NCBI GenBank assembly: GCA_008501545.1
Contig: QQUM01000459.1
Coordinates: 1-8,007 of the forward strand
Direction: 5' to 3'
DNA length: 8,007 bases
From: Calditrichota bacterium
Lineage (GTDB): Bacteria > Zhuqueibacterota > Zhuqueibacteria > Zhuqueibacterales > Geothermadaptataceae
The number at the start of each line of letters is the position of its first letter. The first letter of the stretch is position 1. Both the position numbers and the translations under genes were made by a program. Below the pieces are notes generated by a model that searched no databases, was not told the origin of the DNA, and was given only the letters and a program-made list of their open reading frames with translations. Shown here piece after piece: positions 5,994-8,007 of this stretch.

Positions 5994-7409
5994 ATGAGCA
6001 AACACAGTTTTCCGACATACCCTGTCCTCCTGATCGATGACGAAGAAGAGTTCCTTTTCAGCGCCAGTCTAACGCTGAAATCTGAGGGAATCGAAAATGT
6101 CCTGCAATGCCAGGATCCGCGCAAAGTTATGGACCTTCTTCGAGAGCAGCCAGTCTCCGTCATTTTGCTGGATATGTATATGCCGCACATTTCCGGTCAG
6201 GATTTATTAGTCGAAATCATGAAGGAATTTCCGGAGATTCCGGTTGTTGTTGTAACGGCAGTTAATGAAGTCGAAACCGCTGTTGCCTGCATGAAGGAGG
6301 GTGCATATGAATATATAGTGAAACCGATCACGGATGAACGGCTGGTGACAACCATTCGGCGCGCGATAAGGTTTAGCGAAATGCGTTCGGAAAATCTGCG
6401 TTTAAAGCGCTATCTCCTCTCCGATGAACTGAATCACCCCGAAGCTTTTACAGCGATCATTACACAGAATGCACGCATGCGCGCGACTTTTAAGTATATT
6501 GAAGCGGTTGCTGCAACATTTTTACCGGTGCTGGTTACCGGTGAAACGGGAACCGGCAAGGAACTCATCGCCAAAGCAATTCATGAACTGAGCGGCCGCA
6601 GCGGCGAACTGGTTGCCGTCAATGTCGGTGGCGTCGACGATAACATGTTGTCCGACACGCTCTTCGGCCACAAGAAAGGCGCTTTTACAGGAGCTGAAAC
6701 AGATCGCAGCGGCCTGATTGAGCAGGCGCAAGGTGGCACACTCTTTCTCGATGAAATAGGGGATATGAGTCCGGACTCCCAAGTGAAGTTGTTAAGATTA
6801 CTGCAGGAAGGGAAGTATTATCCTCTCGGTTCGGATGTGCCGAAAAAAACGGATGTACGCATTATTGCGGCGACCCACCAGAACCTGGAAAATATGCAGA
6901 ACAATGCCAAATTCCGGCGTGATTTGTATTTTCGCCTGCAAGCCCACCACGTGCATATCCCACCATTACGCGATCGGAAAGATGACTTGCCTTTGCTGGT
7001 GTACCATTTTCTTGAAAAAGCGGCGACTTCCTTAAAAAGAAAAAAGCCAACACCGCCACGTGAACTTTTCACCCTTCTTGGTACCTACTCTTTTCCAGGC
7101 AATATTCGCGAACTGGAAGGCATGATTTATGATGCAGTCAGCCTTCACAAATCCGGTGTCCTTTCGATGGAAGCTATCCGTGAGAAAGTAAGCCAGCGGT
7201 CGAAGACAGGAATTGCATCCACTCCCGGTGAAGTCTCTCTGCAGCATGGCCTCGTTCAATTTTCAGAAAAACTGCCTACCATGAAAGATCTTGAGAACGT
7301 GCTCATCGAAGAAGCCCTCAAACGTGCGCATGGAAACCAAACCATCGCTGCAGAAATACTTGGATTATCCAGGCGGGCCTTGAATAATCGCCTGAAACGT
7401 GCCAGGTAA
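5994..7409 (+). CDS. NtrC-family sigma-54-dependent response regulator (REC-AAA+-Fis)
   Basis: 471 residues, full length for the family. The receiver domain (about 9-125) has the acidic pair D15/D16, phospho-acceptor D60 in VILLDMYMP, switch T88 and K110 in VKP. A helical linker follows. The AAA+ domain (about 150-380) carries Walker A GETGTGKE (183-190), the sigma-54-contacting loop GAFTGA (229-234), Walker B LFLDE (D253, E254) and an arginine-finger region FRRDLYFRL. The C-terminus (430-471) is a Fis-type helix-turn-helix (NQTIAAEILGLSRRALNNRL). With REC, ATPase and DNA-binding parts all intact, it should be a phosphorylation-controlled transcription activator of sigma-54 promoters. The ATG at 5994 is 21 nt after the kinase stop with only a weak AAAGAA upstream, so translation may be coupled to the kinase. 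A likely local target is the promoter region before 7692. Confidence 0.95.
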   Translation: MSKHSFPTYPVLLIDDEEEFLFSASLTLKSEGIENVLQCQDPRKVMDLLREQPVSVILLDMYMPHISGQDLLVEIMKEFPEIPVVVVTAVNEVETAVACMKEGAYEYIVKPITDERLVTTIRRAIRFSEMRSENLRLKRYLLSDELNHPEAFTAIITQNARMRATFKYIEAVAATFLPVLVTGETGTGKELIAKAIHELSGRSGELVAVNVGGVDDNMLSDTLFGHKKGAFTGAETDRSGLIEQAQGGTLFLDEIGDMSPDSQVKLLRLLQEGKYYPLGSDVPKKTDVRIIAATHQNLENMQNNAKFRRDLYFRLQAHHVHIPPLRDRKDDLPLLVYHFLEKAATSLKRKKPTPPRELFTLLGTYSFPGNIRELEGMIYDAVSLHKSGVLSMEAIREKVSQRSKTGIASTPGEVSLQHGLVQFSEKLPTMKDLENVLIEEALKRAHGNQTIAAEILGLSRRALNNRLKRAR

Positions 7410-7423
7410 TCCACACCACACAG

Positions 7424-7467
7424 AACAGGTGCCACATTCAGTGCACGGCGCCACATTTCGTCCTGTT
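7424..7467 (+). repeat. Repeat/dyad cluster, candidate upstream activator site
   Basis: AACAGG at 7424-7429 and CCTGTT at 7462-7467 form an inverted repeat enclosing two direct copies of GCCACATT (7431-7438 and 7450-7457, 19 nt apart) and the small palindromes GTGCAC (7441-7446) and GGCGCC (7448-7453). It lies about 150-190 nt upstream of the sigma-54-like promoter, a usual distance for NtrC-type activator sites. Two sites about two helical turns apart would suit a dimer-of-dimers activator. A role as the 3' end structure of the regulator mRNA is the alternative. Confidence 0.35.
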
Positions 7468-7583
7468 GCACAAATCTATTAAAAATATAGTTTTATCCAA
7501 CTTGATAAATATTGGTGGTGTATTTTTGTGGCACCCTTGTCGAAAGATAGCTTCGTACTTTTGTTTTTGTCTAAGTATATTTT

Positions 7584-7596
7584 AATCAATTGTTTG
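7584..7596 (+). promoter_or_regulatory. Candidate IHF-type bending site
   Basis: AATCAATTGTTTG matches the published IHF consensus WATCAANNNNTTR at every defined position. It sits 18 nt upstream of the sigma-54-like element, between it and the distal repeat cluster, which is where IHF sites occur in enhancer-dependent promoters. The consensus is short and the region AT-rich, so a chance match is possible. Whether this organism has IHF or only HU is not known from the window. Confidence 0.4.
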
Positions 7597-7614
7597 TGGT
7601 GTTGTTTTTATGTA

Positions 7615-7629
7615 TGGCACAGCATTTGT
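7615..7629 (+). promoter_or_regulatory. Near-consensus sigma-54 (-24/-12) promoter
   Basis: TGGCAC-AGCAT-TTGT agrees with the sigma-54 consensus TGGCAC-N5-TTGC except for the final base (T for C of the -12 GC). The spacing between the -24 GG and the -12 dinucleotide is the required 10 nt. It would start transcription near 7641, giving a leader of about 50 nt to the ATG at 7692. The neighbouring gene encodes a sigma-54 activator with an intact GAFTGA, which strengthens the call. Confidence 0.5.
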
Positions 7630-7680
7630 CTTAATATGGGTGAATTTCAATTAATTTTCATCTTTGGATTTTTAAAAAAA

Positions 7681-7685
7681 AGGAG
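7681..7685 (+). promoter_or_regulatory. Strong ribosome binding site of the small exported protein
   Basis: AGGAG preceded by an A-run lies 6 nt before the ATG at 7692. It is the best Shine-Dalgarno in the window and fixes the start of the gene; it suggests high translation once the mRNA is made. Confidence 0.75.
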
Positions 7686-7691
7686 ATAATA

Positions 7692-8007
7692 ATGAAGAAT
7701 AAATATAAAATCACCCTCGTCTCAGCATTGCTCAGTTTCGTCCTTGGATCTTTTGCATTTGCTGCAGAAAACAACCTAACGAAGGATGCCAGGAATTGGT
7801 CCCGCATTGATAGAGCATACACCTCGTGTTTGCGCCATGGGAATAATGATGTTGTTGAATCTGCACTTGTAAATGCGTTAAAAATTGACTTGTTCGAAAC
7901 AGAAGCTGAACTGCCGAAAGTTTTAAAAGAAGTGAAGCGGCTGACCAGGAAAGGACGTACAGCAAGCATTCGCTATAAAGCATTTCTGGTCCTGAATGTG
8001 ATCAAGA
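7692..8007 (+). CDS. Small exported helical protein of unknown function (3' end outside window)
   Basis: 105 complete codons are visible with no stop before the window edge. Residues 1-24 or 1-25 form a clear signal peptide (KNKYK, hydrophobic core 7-23, cleavage at AFA-A or FAA-E), so the product is periplasmic or secreted, not a lipoprotein. The mature part (from about 26) is charged and predicted helical: a helix around NWSRIDRAYTSCLRHG, then DVVESALVNALKIDLF, LPKVLKEVKRLTRKG and ASIRYKAFLVLNVIK. The pattern of paired helices separated by short turns resembles HEAT-type solenoid repeats. A single cysteine (C46) is present in the visible part. I recognise no named family. The strong ribosome site and the sigma-54-like promoter upstream suggest inducible, high expression, possibly under the adjacent two-component system. 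The analogy with other systems in which a sigma-54 regulator drives a small periplasmic protein is inference only. Confidence 0.8.
   Translation, partial: MKNKYKITLVSALLSFVLGSFAFAAENNLTKDARNWSRIDRAYTSCLRHGNNDVVESALVNALKIDLFETEAELPKVLKEVKRLTRKGRTASIRYKAFLVLNVIK

Larger units (their letters stand above)
7410..7691 (+). promoter_or_regulatory. Intergenic regulatory region upstream of the small exported protein
   Basis: This 282-nt gap has no credible ORF. Its first 60 nt are mixed in composition and hold a cluster of repeats (see 7424-7467). From about 7470 it becomes strongly AT-rich and T-rich, typical of a bendable promoter region. It then holds an IHF-type site, a near-consensus sigma-54 promoter and a strong ribosome binding site. 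A weak CTAT/ATAG hairpin with TTTT (7476-7494) could be a poor terminator for the regulator gene, but it is too short to rely on. Confidence 0.6.

Noticed and set aside
7529..7543. TGGCAC at 7529 as a sigma-54 promoter
   Set aside because: The base pair at the -12 position at correct spacing is GA, not GC; TTG comes too early. Treated only as part of an imperfect duplication.
1..8007. CRISPR arrays, tRNA or rRNA genes, insertion sequences, phage genes
   Set aside because: No regular spaced repeats, no cloverleaf or rRNA-like sequence, no transposase or integrase motifs were seen on either strand.

Overview
The window looks like an ordinary piece of a bacterial chromosome from a Gram-negative organism. 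The evidence is exported metallopeptidases with classical signal peptides, Shine-Dalgarno sites, a sigma-54-type response regulator and moderate GC with AT-rich gaps. The combination of a secreted M1-like/M28/PDZ peptidase, a soluble triple-PAS histidine kinase and an NtrC-type regulator would fit the FCB/Calditrichota/KSB1-like part of the tree. That placement is an impression from family memory, not a demonstrated assignment. All recognised genes are on the + strand.

Layout. (1) 2-268 is the 3' end of a TPR protein. (2) 322-2052 is an exported M1-like (gluzincin) metallopeptidase, followed in the same frame by 2074-3705, an M28 zinc peptidase with a C-terminal PDZ domain. The two are separated by one in-frame TAG (2050-2052) with no frame change, and the stop falls inside what looks like one alpha/beta domain. 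The pair is best read as one about 1,128-residue secreted M1-M28-PDZ protein interrupted by an amber codon (nonsense mutation, sequence error or readthrough), or as a gene recently split in two. (3) 3706-3965 is non-coding. It holds a perfect 12-bp hairpin, a second copy of its loop motif, and a short coding-like remnant. (4) 3966-5972 is a cytoplasmic PAS-PAS-PAS histidine kinase, and 5994-7409 is its likely partner, a REC-AAA+-Fis sigma-54 activator 21 nt downstream. (5) 7410-7691 is a regulatory gap. It contains a near-consensus sigma-54 promoter, an exact match to the IHF consensus just upstream of it, and a more distal repeat/dyad cluster that could be the activator site. (6) 7692-8007 is the start of a small exported protein with a strong ribosome binding site, cut by the window end.

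How they may work together: the kinase and regulator form a two-component pair. The most obvious local target is the exported protein downstream, because its upstream gap has the arrangement expected of an enhancer-dependent promoter. The peptidase gene(s) would act outside the cytoplasm on peptides. No mobile element, CRISPR array, tRNA or rRNA was seen. The two points most worth checking are the amber codon at 2050-2052 and the sigma-54/IHF arrangement before 7692.
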